From positions 16,430,001 to 16,494,000 of the forward strand of contig JBHGNT010000012.1 of NCBI GenBank assembly GCA_043228905.1: DNA of 64,000 nucleotides, given 5' to 3'. Position 1 is the first letter of the stretch, and the number at the start of each line of letters is the position of its first letter. Both the position numbers and the translations under genes were made by a program. The notes under the pieces are model-generated. The model made no database searches. It was given only the letters and a program-made list of their open reading frames with translations, and was not told where the DNA came from. Of the stretch, positions 1-9,998 are shown in pieces. This stretch comes from Azolla caroliniana (taxonomy: Eukaryota; Polypodiophyta).

Positions 1-1079
1 AAAACAACCAATTACGGGAAGAAGCGAAAAACCCGGAAGCAGCAATCGCGGGACTCCAGGCCTTATTGGAGAAGAAGAAAGCATGGTTCGACGAGCAGCT
101 GGTAGGGGAACATGAGAGAAGGCATCAACTTGAAATCCGTCTGAACAATGAAATGGGCAAGCTAGAGGAATTACATTCAAAGGAATCTCAGCTATGGGCG
201 GGAATGAGGAGCACTTATGATGAAGCGGCGACGGTTAATAAACAAGAAATTGACAACCTCAAGAAGACCGTAGAAGAAGCACGCAACCGTTGCCAAGCAA
301 TAACCGACAACGTGTGCATACTTCTTCAAACAAATCGGGAGAGGTTTATGGCACAATTAAAAGCGACGCTCGATAAAGGTTGGATGGTGTGGGCCACACA
401 AGCGGCAGAGTTGCATACATATCGGGCGGACTGGGAGAACCGAAGGAAAAGCGGCCGCGGGTTCTACAAGCTCAATGAGGAAAGCATTGCGGCAGTACGC
501 TAGGACCTAGCACAGGATTATCGCGTGCTAGTGGACCAACACTTCGAGGAACTCGTGCAACTACTAGACAATTTTGGTGAAAGTCAGGAGGACCTGTTTC
601 ACCAAATCACGCAAGCTGGTAGCACGCGAACCAACGAGGAATCCATCGTGATACCTATTGCGGATACTTCCAAACAAGAAGAACCTCAGCCCATGTCACC
701 GGAAAGAACCACTACGATGCACAGCACGGAACGGCAATCGGAGCCCCCCGCAATACCAGAAAGTGAAACTGCCGATCAAGAGGAACCCCAGCCTCACTCA
801 CTAGAGCGCACAACTACGGCCGACAACACGGAGGAGGTTATGGACGAGACAGGACCTTGACCTACCACCGCGAGCCCGCCAACGGAGGAACCGGCCACCA
901 TAGCACACGATGAGCCCGCAGAGCCCGGACCGCCCACACAAGAAGCCAGCGATGCCATAGGCAGCCCACCCGAGCAAGTAGGGGAACCACGTACCAACAC
1001 GCCTACGGACACTACGCCGTCCCCGGACCCGAACACTGGAGCAGAACAAAACATCCGGGCCATTTTGGAGGATGATTAA
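1..1079 (+). pseudogene. Coiled-coil extra ORF of gypsy element D, 3' part
   Basis: One reading frame is open from base 1 to the TAA at 1077-1079 except for a TAG at 501-503 and a TGA at 858-860. The first ~200 codons are rich in E, K, Q, L and R with heptad-like spacing, which suggests a coiled coil. The last ~140 codons are rich in P, E and T with repeated EEPQP...ERTTT blocks. The frame ends just before a short purine run and an LTR, so it sits between pol and the 3' LTR. A homologous frame lies at 15118-16213 in relic E: both share a GRGFYK motif preceded by a KGW/NGW...W..QAA segment. I do not recognise the protein and assign no function. The 5' end lies outside the window. Confidence 0.6.
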
Positions 1080-1084
1080 AGGGG

Positions 1085-1660
1085 TGGGTCCGACGTGCCA
1101 GGGCATTGTCCCACAGGCGTGCCAGGTGTTGTCTACCAGTAACCGACGGACAGGAGCGCAGAAATATAATATAGTAGAATTGTAATGCATGTTAACGGTT
1201 CACGCGGGAAGCGTGTTGTCTGCCGAAATAGTAACCGACAGACAAGAGCGCAGTAATATGAATAGAATAATATTGTAACGCATGTAACGGTTCACGCGGG
1301 AAGCGTGAACGGCTAAAAGACCCTACATATATAAAGGGCAGAAAACCTCTAATAGAGGTAACAGGTAATTAGAAGACTGGAAGGCCTTTTGATTGGAATA
1401 TAATACTATCTTCTCTAAGTTTTGGTCTCTGTTTGGTTTTCATTTACTGTTGTCTGCTCAATTTGTAAGTATCGTAGCCAAGCGTAACAGCGCACGCAGT
1501 GTGCGCACTAAGGAGTTGGTTGTAGCCATCCCTTCCCCTTACGTTGTAGGATACGCTGGGATATCTGCTTATGACCTACGATTACCATTCCGCGCAACGC
1601 AATCACCTTGGTGTCTACCTCGAAGGACTAAGTGTAGACAAGTGTTCCTAATCGGTAACA
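1085..1660 (+). repeat. LTR of gypsy element D, shared copy 1
   Basis: About 576 bp repeated at 3151-3639. It ends in GTAACA and contains a TATATAAA box at 1328. The left end is either the TG at 1085, directly after the purine run AAAGGGG, or the TGTTGTC at 1127, which better mirrors the AACA end. It serves as the 3' LTR of the copy on its left and the 5' LTR of the copy on its right. Confidence 0.75.
1127..1304 (+). repeat. Tandem duplication inside the LTR U3
   Basis: Two ~86-92 bp units (1127-1212 and 1213-1304), each starting TGTTGTCT and ending CGGGAAGCG. The second LTR at 3151-3639 has only one unit, which explains the ~87 bp length difference. Confidence 0.8.
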
Positions 1661-1849
1661 CGTTTGGCACGCTTGGTGATCTGTATCTTCGCACAGACGA
1701 ACAACGACAGTTGTATGGTTAACCGTAGACGGACTAGAGAACCGACATGACCCAACAGACCGATCACAAGGTCCATCACACGACTCGCAAAGGAGCACGC
1801 AAAGCAGAAGCCTCGTCTTAGTGCTTTCGGCCAGGAGCACAAGCCTAAC

Positions 1850-2690
1850 ATGCACCGCAACGACACGTACGAGGTGTCGTTACCACATACATCTCGTGGT
1901 CTTTCCCTCCCCGCAGGAACATCCACCATGGCTTTCTCCTACCCCCGCTTCAACAGCGAAACCGACGCCGCAACTCATGTTTGCCTGTTCATGAATGTCT
2001 GGAATGTGAACCATATAGTGCAACGCCTTCCGGAAGAGGAAGCACACCAGTCGAAAATGATGGAGTTTGGGTTAACCCTGGATGACAGAGCTGTGTTTTG
2101 GTACTCGTAGATGGATCTGCCAGAAATCAAAACTTTCGACGAACTTCAATCGAACTTTCTACGATTCTTTCATAGGAAAGTCCCGCAACATGTGATTATT
2201 GGGCAGTTCTATACGATCAAACAATTGCCATCTGAGTCTATCGTTGACTTTAGCTTACGCTTCCAAAATCTAAGGCAAAAATTAGAAAGAGTCCCAATAG
2301 AGGATGAGGCTCGCGAAACATTTCTCACAGCCTTGCGGCGGCCTATACAGACTACCCTTAACAACAAAAGTGTGAAAGGAGAGACAACGGATATGGTCAT
2401 AGAGCAAGCATTACAACTTGAGCTCGATGAAGAGGAAGAAGCCTTTTCTATGTCCTCATTACGGCAAGCGTTACCTCAGGACGAGGAACGTCATTTCCGA
2501 CAAGCGATTCAATGTACCATTTGTCTCAATTCTGGGCACTCCGCGGTGGATTGTAACATGCGGATATACTGCCCAATATGTCACTCGAAAGCCCATACCG
2601 TGGAGCAGTGCAAATATAATATGCTTAACAGACCTACGCCAGCAATAGGAAGCGTAGACACACAGCGTCCTCTACGCCGTAATGACCAGC
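1850..2690 (+). pseudogene. Gag of gypsy element D with two zinc knuckles
   Basis: A capsid-type gag. The more likely start is the ATG at 1928 in a good context (ACCATGG); the frame also has an ATG at 1850. One TAG at 2108-2110 interrupts it. The capsid region contains FDELQSNFLRFFHRKVP and GQFYTIKQLPSESIVDFSLRF, typical of the retrotransposon gag domain. Two CCHC knuckles follow: CTICLNSGHSAVDC and CPICHSKAHTVEQC. Homologous gag lies at 13637-14203. Shortly after the second knuckle the sequence jumps to the tail of the coiled-coil ORF, so protease, reverse transcriptase, RNase H and integrase are all deleted. This copy could move only with enzymes supplied in trans. Confidence 0.75.
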
Positions 2691-3145
2691 GACACCAATT
2701 CCAGATATTGCCGAACAAGAGGAACCTCCGGCCATGTCACCAGAAATTACCACTACGGTGAACAGCGCAGAATGGCGAGCGGAGTCCCCCGCAATACCAG
2801 ACGGCGAAACCACCGCCCAAGAGGAACCCCATCCACTAGAGCATACGCTTACAGCCGACCGCACGGAGAATGTTCTGGACCAAGAGGAACCACAATCCCA
2901 CTCCCCAGAGCATACAACGACGGCCGACATCACAGAAGAAGTGACGGACAAAACAAAGCCGCGACCTAGCCCAAGAAGAGCCCACAGAACCCGGACCGCC
3001 CACACAAGACGACCCCGGTACCATGAGAAGCCCTCCCGACCAAGCAGGGGAACTACACAACAACGTGCCTACAGGCCCCACGCCGTCCCCGAACATGGAC
3101 ACCGTAGCAGAACCAAACATCAGGGCCATTTTGGAAGAAGATTAA
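2691..3145 (+). pseudogene. Tail of the coiled-coil extra ORF, fused after gag
   Basis: Aligns with 651-1079: the same PAMSP, PAIP, TAQEEP and ADITEEV/ADNTEEV blocks and the same ending before TAA. It starts abruptly after gag, which marks a deletion junction near 2690. A frameshift near 2960 moves the tail to another frame. Confidence 0.65.
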
Positions 3146-3150
3146 AGGGA

Positions 3151-3639
3151 TGGGTCCGACGTGCCATGGCACTATCCCACATGCGTGCCAGGTGTTGTCC
3201 GCCGGAATAGTAACCGACGGACTAGAGCATAGTAATATGAATAGAATAATATTGTAATGCATGTAACGGTTCGCGCGGGAAGCGTGAACGGCTAAAAGAC
3301 CTTGCATATATAAAGGGTAGAAAACCTCTAATAGAGGTAGCGGGTAATTAGAAGAGTGGAAGGCCTTTTGATTGGAATATAATACTATCTTCTCTGAGTT
3401 TTGGTGTCTGTTTGGTTTTCATTTACTGTTGTCTGCTCAATTTGTAAGTATCGTAGCCAAGCGTAACGGAGCACGCAGTGTGCACACTAAGGAGTTGGTT
3501 GTAGCCATCCCTTCCCCTTACACTATAGGATACGCTGGGATATCCGCTTACGACCTACGATTACCATTCCGCGCAACACAATCACCTTGGTGTCTACCTT
3601 CAAGGACTGAGTGTAGACAAGTGTTCCTAATCAGTAACA
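3151..3639 (+). repeat. LTR of gypsy element D, copy 2
   Basis: About 489 bp, near-identical to 1085-1660 apart from the missing U3 duplication and scattered substitutions. It follows the purine run AAAGGGA and ends CAGTAACA. Confidence 0.8.
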
Positions 3640-4019
3640 AAGCGTGAACGGCTAAAAAGACCCTATGTATATAAAGGGCAGAAATCCTCTGATGAAGGTA
3701 GTGTGAAATTTTGAATGTAAGAGGTGTATCTTAATAGAGTTCTATCTTCTCTAATATCTGTGTGTATCTGTGGTTAATCTACTATGTGTCTGTGATCCTT
3801 GGTGGCGTAGTGTAGTCGTAAGAGCATAGGCATGAGTAACAGTGTGGTTACTAGTCCATTGTCTATGGAGTTCGGTTGTAGCCGTCTCCCATATACGCTA
3901 CAAGGTTACAGGAGGTATCCCACTAAGTATTACGTTACGACGATACCATTCGTTGCAACATAGTCACTTTGAGGTCTAGGTCGAAGGACTGACCATAGAC
4001 CGTGTTCCTAATCGGTAAT
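3640..4019 (+). repeat. 5'-truncated diverged LTR of the D family
   Basis: Begins with AAGCGTGAACGGCTAAAA, which also occurs inside the D LTR upstream of its TATA box. It has its own TATATAAAGGG and ends with the same GTGTTCCTAATCGGTAA sequence, but the middle differs from D. It is a related LTR subfamily that lost its U3. It abuts the pol fragment of element A. Confidence 0.6.
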
Positions 4020-4025
4020 AGTTAT

Positions 4026-4546
4026 AGAGGTGTGGAGGTTCCTAGGCACGTGCGTGTTCTACCATATCGGGATTCTGCATTACACACACGTCGCAGAGCC
4101 GCTTTATGGGTTTCTGAAAAAGGGACGTAAATTTGAGTGGGGCGACGAGCAAGCAGAGTTGGTTCGAAGACTGAAGGAGGCACTGACCGTAGTACCAGCA
4201 CTCCGGAAAGCGGTTTACGGCAAGGATGTCCCAATTTACATTACGGTAGACACAAGCCCGACCGGGATAGGGTGGGTGGTCAACCAGGAGAATGAAACCG
4301 GCCCGAAGTTCCCCATCCGGTTCGGAGCGCAGGTGCTGAGTGAGTGACAGCGAGGATACGCCCAAGTTAAATGCAAACTCTGGGGTGTCGTTTCGGCAGT
4401 CAAGGACGATAAAGACTACTTGGTCAGGACAGAGGTGATAATCGAGACGGACTGCCTACCGATCCTTGGTATGGTTTTCGGATGTGCGACGCCGAACCTC
4501 GCAATGCTCAAGTGGATCGCGTACATTAAGTCTCTGAACCCGGAGA
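4026..4546 (+). pseudogene. Element A pol: reverse transcriptase end and RNase H, left part
   Basis: The frame (mostly 4030-4551, one TGA at 4345-4347) encodes the RT connection (WRFLGTCVFYHIG, HVAEPLY, FEWGDEQ) followed by RNase H with the first catalytic Asp in YITVDTS. It breaks inside RNase H at the B insertion. The reading continues at 10992 with HISSKDNAMADMLSR, the usual RNase H end and linker. Removing B and one TSD copy restores the same frame (6440 bp). The N-terminal RT, protease and gag are absent because the region abuts the LTR relic on the left. Confidence 0.8.
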
Positions 4547-4551
4547 TATGG
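4547..4551. repeat. Target site duplication TATGG of element B (left copy)
   Basis: TATGG directly precedes the LTR start at 4552 and is repeated exactly at 10987-10991 after the 3' LTR. Confidence 0.95.
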
Positions 4552-4574
4552 TGTCATGAACACATGACCATTAT

Positions 4575-4645
4575 GGCGTCACCTGGACTTGAACCTCGAA
4601 CCTTGTAATTCATACTTGAAAACCTCAACCATTAAGATAGCTTAT
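4575..4645 (-). other. Antisense tRNA-like stretch in the B LTR
   Basis: On the minus strand this reads as an A-box-like CTTAATGGTTGAGG followed by a B box GGTTCAAGTCC (4595-4585). A similar antisense stretch occupies the 5' end of the G LTR (plus strand 23905-23965, B box GGTTCAAATCC). It is probably an old tRNA- or SINE-derived piece inherited by both LTRs. Confidence 0.45.
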
Positions 4646-4709
4646 TGTTATATGAAACAATAAAAACTACTTCTTGTATTACATTGATTATTGTAAAAAC
4701 TCTAGATTA

Positions 4710-4773
4710 TTCTAGAATGTTCTAGAATGTCCTAGAGCATTCTAGGTCTAGAACATTCTAGAACATTCTAGAA
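4710..4773 (+). promoter_or_regulatory. Heat-shock element clusters in the 5' LTR
   Basis: Cluster 1 (4710-4727) is TTCTAGAATGTTCTAGAA, four alternating TTC/GAA units with perfect 2-nt spacers. Cluster 2 (4751-4773) has five perfect alternating GAA/TTC units. This fits the heat-shock factor consensus nTTCnnGAAnnTTCn. Cluster 2 ends 25 bp before the TATA box. Degenerate half sites lie between the clusters. Confidence 0.8.
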
Positions 4774-4798
4774 ATCTCTAAGCTATTCTATAGGAACC

Positions 4799-4806
4799 TA
4801 TAAATA
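4799..4806 (+). promoter_or_regulatory. TATA box of the B LTR
   Basis: TATAAATA, 32 nt upstream of the sequence that pairs with the primer site. Confidence 0.8.
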
Positions 4807-4830
4807 AGCGCATACATGTATTCTCAAATC

Positions 4831-4842
4831 AATTCGAATCAA
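4831..4842 (+). promoter_or_regulatory. Predicted transcript 5' end and self-primer of B
   Basis: AATTCGAATCAA lies 32 nt from the TATA start, where plant transcription usually begins. It is the exact reverse complement of 4963-4974. The same sequence occurs in the 3' LTR at 10857-10868. Confidence 0.7.
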
Positions 4843-4962
4843 CACCAATCTTTAGCTCTCATTACATATCTTGTATCCATTCTCTTTCTTTCTCTATCTT
4901 ATACATCCATTCTTCTCTATCCTTCTTCCATCACTCTATCTTTTATCCTTGGTTCTGACAGT

Positions 4963-4969
4963 TTGATTC

Positions 4970-4974
<5 letters not shown>
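4963..4974 (+). other. Primer binding site of B, complementary to its own RNA 5' end
   Basis: TTGATTCGAATT begins 2 nt after the LTR end, the normal primer-site position. It does not begin with TGG, as a tRNA primer site (complement of tRNA CCA) would. It pairs over 12 nt with 4831-4842. Confidence 0.75.

Positions 4975-5048
<74 letters not shown>
4975..5048 (+). repeat. (CT)n microsatellite in the gag leader
   Basis: About 37 CT repeats between the primer site and gag. The minus-strand arginine/glutamate ORF across it is an artefact of the repeat. Confidence 0.95.
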
Positions 5049-5051
<3 letters not shown>

Positions 5052-5076
5052 CCTCCTTTGTAACCATCCTGAAACC

Positions 5077-6240
5077 ATGGCTGCCATTAACTCAGAAGAA
5101 TATCTCACCCTTGTTACAAAAATGGAGAACCTTAAATCCAAGTTCGCATCTCTTGAAGTAGAGAATCAACGTCTACTTGGGGATCTACAAAAGGTTACTA
5201 TAGAGAAGCAACAACAACAAGAGGAGTTCACGCGACGAGTGCAACAGTTAGAGTCGACAATCGTCGTGTTACAACAACAAAGGGTTGAAGGTCAAGGACT
5301 TATCAAGGAGCCCAAAATTAGCCTCCCAGCTAAATTTGATGGGTCAAGGGCGCATTTCCGAGGTTTTTTGAATCAAGTACGGTTGGTGATTCAAATGCAT
5401 CCCGCACGTTATCCAACAGATGCATCACGAGTCGGGCTAGTGGGCACTTTATTGACTAGCATAGCGTTGTCGTGGTTTGCTCCATTGCTAGAGACCAATT
5501 CTCCTCTACTGAATAATTTCGAGGAATTTATCAAGGAATTTAAGGCTTGTTTCGGAGATACTGATGGGGCGAGAACAGCTATCAACAAGATTCGTACACT
5601 TCGTCAAGGTGATCAACCAGCTTCAACATATGCTGCCAATTTCCGTCTCATCACAAGCGATATTCCTTGGGATGAACAAGCCCTAATGGAGCAATTCCGT
5701 TCAGGCCTTCGTAGTGATGTCAAAGACTTACTTCTTACCTTCCCCGAGGATCCAAGGTCACTTACAGAAGCTATTAGTCGAGCAATACGGTGTGATAATC
5801 GCCTTTTTGAGCGTCGATGTGAGCGACAACAACAAATAACAAGATCTAGATTCACACCAACTTATGCATCAGTAACGGCGCAATCATCCCCAAGGCAAAT
5901 GTATAGCCCTGCTCCAACTCCAAGGCAAACATGTAGTCCAGTCCCAATGGATAGTCCTACACCCATGGAGATCGATATGACTCAACGACGAGGACCGTTG
6001 TCAGACGAAGAGAAGCAACGTCGTCGAGCAAACCATCTGTACTTATATTGTGGAGGTCCAGGACATATAGCCATTCATTGCTCCCGTAGGCCGAGACGTC
6101 AGGTAAATCAAATTCACTATGACAATAAAAATGAGTCCAACATTTTAGAAGTAGTTAGTGAATCTAATCTTATGAATAATCCACCCTTGTCCAATAAATT
6201 TGAAGTCCTAAGCCAATTAGAAGAGGAGTCAAACGAATAA
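5077..6240 (+). CDS. Gag of chromovirus B
   Basis: 387 aa from the ATG at 5077 (ACCATGG). The frame extends upstream into the LTR, but those codons lie before or within the leader and (CT)n run, so they are not taken as coding. Residues ~10-70 form a short coiled coil with QQQQ runs. The capsid domain follows (FRGFLNQVRLVIQMHP, LSWFAPLLE, FIKEFKACFGDTDGAR). A zinc knuckle lies near residues 320-335 (YCGGPGHIAIHC). The first Cys of the CCHC motif is replaced by Tyr, so RNA binding is probably impaired. Gag forms the virus-like particle. Similar gag is encoded on the minus strand by element G. Confidence 0.85.
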   Translation: MAAINSEEYLTLVTKMENLKSKFASLEVENQRLLGDLQKVTIEKQQQQEEFTRRVQQLESTIVVLQQQRVEGQGLIKEPKISLPAKFDGSRAHFRGFLNQVRLVIQMHPARYPTDASRVGLVGTLLTSIALSWFAPLLETNSPLLNNFEEFIKEFKACFGDTDGARTAINKIRTLRQGDQPASTYAANFRLITSDIPWDEQALMEQFRSGLRSDVKDLLLTFPEDPRSLTEAISRAIRCDNRLFERRCERQQQITRSRFTPTYASVTAQSSPRQMYSPAPTPRQTCSPVPMDSPTPMEIDMTQRRGPLSDEEKQRRRANHLYLYCGGPGHIAIHCSRRPRRQVNQIHYDNKNESNILEVVSESNLMNNPPLSNKFEVLSQLEEESNE

Positions 6241-8373
6241 GTCCGGCCAAAATAGGAGCCATTTGGTTGGACAACCCTAGATATGTACAACCTAGTGTGG
6301 GTTCCATTTCTTCCAAGCATGTTAGTAGAGTCTTCTCAGCCCTAGTACAAGTTAGGACACCCAGTTGTCAACTTCAAGTCCAAGCCCTCTTAGATACTGG
6401 AGCCAATTCTTGTTTCATGGATAGAGATTTTGCCCAAAAACACCAAATATCCTTGCATACACTTCCTTGTCCAGTTTCCGTAGTAGTGATTGATGGATGC
6501 CCCATAGCTTCCGGGAAGATATTTGAAGAGTCTGAACCAATACACATACTCTTGGGTGATTTAGGATGTGTAGTTTCCTTTAACATAATCCGTAGTCCTC
6601 AGCATCCAATTGTCCTCGGTTTGCCATGGTTCGAGCTACATAACCCTAGAATCGATTGGAGGAAGCGAGAAATTAGGTGCCCTTTAGCAGAAAATATCAT
6701 TGTCAAGGATCGAACTCGGGATTATCCTCCCAAAGTATATAGTTCTACCGATGCACCATATCCTTCTCATCAAATTTCAGCCATCACATTGCAACAATTG
6801 CACCAAGTGGGAGGCAAGGAGGACCTTTTCTTATTTGCAGTATCAGTGACACCTTCTAGTGTCACTCAAGGGAATTCAGACATCCAAATTCCCAAAAAAT
6901 ATCAAGACTATGCTGATGTTTTCGACAAAGTCAAAGCTAGTGTTCTTCCAAAGCATCGGTCGTACGACTGTCCTATTGATCTCCAACCAGGAAAAGAGCC
7001 TCCGTGGGGTTCGATTTACAATTTATCACCCACTGAGCTTGAGGTTCTTCGAGAATACATCGAGGAAAATCTTGCACATGGGTTTATTCGACATTCAAAG
7101 TCTCCAGCTGGTGCTCCTATCTTTTTTGTGAAGAAAAAGGATGGCTCCCTTCATTTGGTTGTGGACTATCGAGGCTTAAATAAAGTCACCATAAGGAATA
7201 GGTATGCTTTACCTTTAATCTCCAATCTCTTAGAACGCATTGGTGGGGCAAAGCATTTTACCAAAATTGATCTAAGGGGTGCATATAATCTTGTTCGAAT
7301 TCGGCCAGGAGATGAGTGGAAAACAACATTTCGTACTCGGTATGGTCATTTCGAGTATACAGTCATGCCTTTCGGGCTCACAAATGCACCTGCCGTATTC
7401 CAACATATGGCAAATGACATCTTCCGGGATTTCTTGGATATTTTTCTAATCATCTACCTAGATGATCTATTGATTTACTCTAAAACACAGGGGGAGCATG
7501 ATATACATGTGTGGCAAGTACTTGAACGCCTAAGGAAGTATGGTCTTTACGCCAAACTTGAGAAATGCAGTTTTGATTGCAAACAAGTCGAATTTTTGGG
7601 ATACACTATTTCATCCCAGGGTGTTTTCATGGACCTGGCAAAAGTCCAAACAATATTGGAATGGAAACCCCCATGCTCAGTTCGGGATGTCCAGTGTTTC
7701 CTCGGATTTGCGAACTTCTATCGCAAATTCATACATAATTATTCAAGCATTGTGTTGCCCCTTACTCAACTCACCAAGAAAAATCAAGCATTTTTTTGGA
7801 GTATCGAAGTGGACAAGGCTTTTACGCAGCTAAAAGAGGCATTCACATCAGCACCCATCCTAGCACATATTGATCCTGAAAAGCCATTTACTATTGAGGC
7901 GGATGCATCAGACTTTGCATTGGGGAGTATCCTATCGCAACCAGGCGAGGACGGGCAGATACATCCAGTCGCGTTTCACTCGAGAAAGTTTATTGTTTCG
8001 GAGATAAACTATGAGGTGCATGACAAGGAGTTACTAGCTGTGGTCGACTCATTCGAGCAATGGCGTCATTTTTCTAGAAGGATCACCTCATCATATTATC
8101 ATTTATAGTGATCACAAAAATCTCACATATTTTCAAACAGCTCGAGTATTAAATAGACGACAAGCTCGGTGGGCCCAATTTCTAACGCGTTTCGATTTCA
8201 AGATCATTTTTCGCCCTGGAAAACAACAAGGGAAAGCAGATGCTCTGTCTCGGCGTTCGTATCTAGCACTTCGACCTGGAGATCCGGCCTTTGACAATCA
8301 AAAGCAAACTCTCCTCGGGCCATCAAAGCTACAAGTAACAACAATTTATGCCACACCACTTGATTCTCCTTCT
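6241..8373 (+). pseudogene. Pol of chromovirus B: protease, reverse transcriptase, RNase H
   Basis: Pol lies in the -1 frame relative to gag and is open across the gag stop, with no ATG near its start, so it was probably made by frameshifting or as a fusion. The aspartic protease motif LDTGANSCFMD is at ~6390-6425. RT follows, with [27 protein letters not shown] and the catalytic YLDD (7455-7466). RNase H starts with FTIEADASD (~7890). The frame is lost near 8070 in a T run, then continues one frame over ([24 protein letters not shown]) to a stop near 8373, a second frameshift before integrase. Catalytic residues are present, but no full polyprotein can be made. Confidence 0.88.
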
Positions 8374-9305
8374 TGACACTATTCGGCAACAACTTCATTC
8401 GGATGATTTTGCTAAGGATGTCTTAGCCCACTGTGGTTCAAGTCGTCCATCTTGCTCCACATTGCCAGGGTCATCTCAACATTATAAGGACTTCAAGTGG
8501 CAAGATGGTTTACTCTTCTACAAGAATCTCCTTTACGTCCCCGACGGATCACCCCGACTTCAAGTGTTGGAACATTGTCATGATGCCCCCATGGCTAGAC
8601 ATTTTGGTATTTCCAAGACCATTGAGCTGGTGAAACGTTCGTTTTGGTGGCCTCACTTGCAAAAATTTGTCGAAGATTATGTTCGCACTTGTGACACCTG
8701 CTGTCGCGCCAAAATACCCCGGCATCACCCTTATGGCTTACTACAACCATTACCCCCTCCCAACAAGCCATGGCAGTCTATTTCTATGGATTTCATTACG
8801 GATCTGCCACCTTCCAAAGGCTTTGATACTATTTTAACAGTAGTGGATCGGTTCACCAAGATGGCACATTTTGTACCATGTGTAAAGACCATCAATAGTG
8901 AAGAAACTGCAGATCTCATTATGCGTGAAGTGTTTCGCCATCATGGTCTCCCGAATGATATTATTAGCGATCGAGGTCCTCAATTTATCTCACACTTTTG
9001 GAAGCACCTATGGGCAGGCCTCAAAATCTCTTGCAAACTCTCTTCGGCTTATCATCCACAAACTGACGGACAAACAGAGCGCACAAATCAAACGCTCGAG
9101 CAATATCTTCGATGTTTCATTAGTTATCAACAAGATGATTGGAGTAAAATTTTACATCTTGCTGAGTTTGCATACAACAACACGGTCCACTCTTCTACCA
9201 AAGTTACACCTTTCTTTGCCTACACCGGCAACCACCCTCGATGGTGTATACTGGATCTTCCCGAGGTGTCACGAAACCCTAGTGCGGCGCATCACCTCCA
9301 CCGAC
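8348..9305 (+). pseudogene. Integrase of chromovirus B, N-terminal and catalytic parts
   Basis: The HHCC zinc finger (VLEHCHD...ARHFG...CDTCCRAK) is at ~8565-8710. The DDE catalytic core has its first Asp in SISMDFITDLP, its second in ISDRGPQF and its Glu in HPQTDGQTERTNQ. All three catalytic acids are present. The frame runs into solo LTR C1 at 9306 and resumes at 9999. Removing C1 plus one TSD (698 bp) restores the reading frame. Confidence 0.9.
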
Positions 9306-9998
9306 TGTTGAGAACTAGACTTTCCTTATGTCCGACGCTCGGCCTCAACCAAGATTCTTTTCATACACAGAAAAACAGGTAATGAAAACGCGACACAAAA
9401 GAGGAGAAATGGTACACAGGAGGTATACGTGGAAAACCCCAAACTAGGGGAAAAAACCATGGCAGCCCACAAGCTGCAAACTGTCACTATGCAGAAATAT
9501 ACAACAGTGAGATCACTGAGGCAACGACCTCGTGCTCTCAGATCTTCGCCACGGGCGGCGGTTACAAAGAGGCAACGACCTCGTCTCTCTCTCTCTCTCT
9601 CTGTACAGTTACGCGCTCTAATTTCTTCTTGCACCAACAAGGAAGAATGATAATACACAAGAATGACAACACACACGCCAAACTAAGAGTTTGCCCTAAG
9701 TCATATTTATACTAATATGACTTTTCGGCTATTTACAAATGTAGCCTCGATGGGCTCCATCCGGCTCTCCGTAGTCGGGTACTCCTCATCCGGTTCATAC
9801 CGGGCCTACACCATCCGACTCTCCGAAGTCGGGTACTCCTCATCCGGTTCATACCGGGCCTACACCATCCGACTCTCCGAAGTCGGGTTCTCCCCATTCG
9901 GTTCATACCGTTTCGGCCGAGGCCTGTCGGCCTCGGCCGAGTTTGTTCGTCGGCACTATTCTTCTTCCTTCCCATCCGGAGGGACCTGTCTACCAACA
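9306..9998 (-). mobile_element. Solo LTR C1, copia-type, inserted in B integrase
   Basis: 693 bp flanked by the perfect TSD CCGAC (9301-9305 and 9999-10003). Read on the minus strand it runs from TGTTGG to CTCAACA. It shares with C2 (20210-20947) and the copia LTR at 63218 the TACGTGGAAA...GGGGAAAAACCA block, a CT/GA run, the GGCTATTTAC...GTAGCC block and the terminal GGAGGGAC. It holds no coding sequence. It is the youngest layer of a three-level nest (C1 in B in A). Confidence 0.88.
9758..9910. repeat. 54-bp minisatellite inside solo LTR C1
   Basis: Almost three units of 54 bp starting at 9758, 9812 and 9866 (CATCCGACTCTCCGAAGTCG start). It is absent in this form from C2 and lies in the U3 side of the minus-strand LTR. 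Confidence 0.85.

Larger units (their letters stand above)
4552..4960 (+). repeat. 5' LTR of chromovirus B
   Basis: 409 bp, equal in length to the 3' LTR. Order: an antisense tRNA-like stretch (~4575-4645), two heat-shock element clusters, TATA box, predicted start, and pyrimidine-rich U5. Confidence 0.95.

Noticed and set aside
1475-1680. Possible self-priming pair in element D (CCAAGCGT in the LTR against ACGCTTGG after it)
   Set aside because: The LTR match is only 8 nt and lies about 150 nt after the TATA box, not at the transcript start. The bases after this LTR begin TGGCACGC, more like a tRNA-type site.
4917-5141. Minus-strand ORF of alternating Arg and Glu
   Set aside because: It is only the translation of the (CT)n microsatellite in the B leader.
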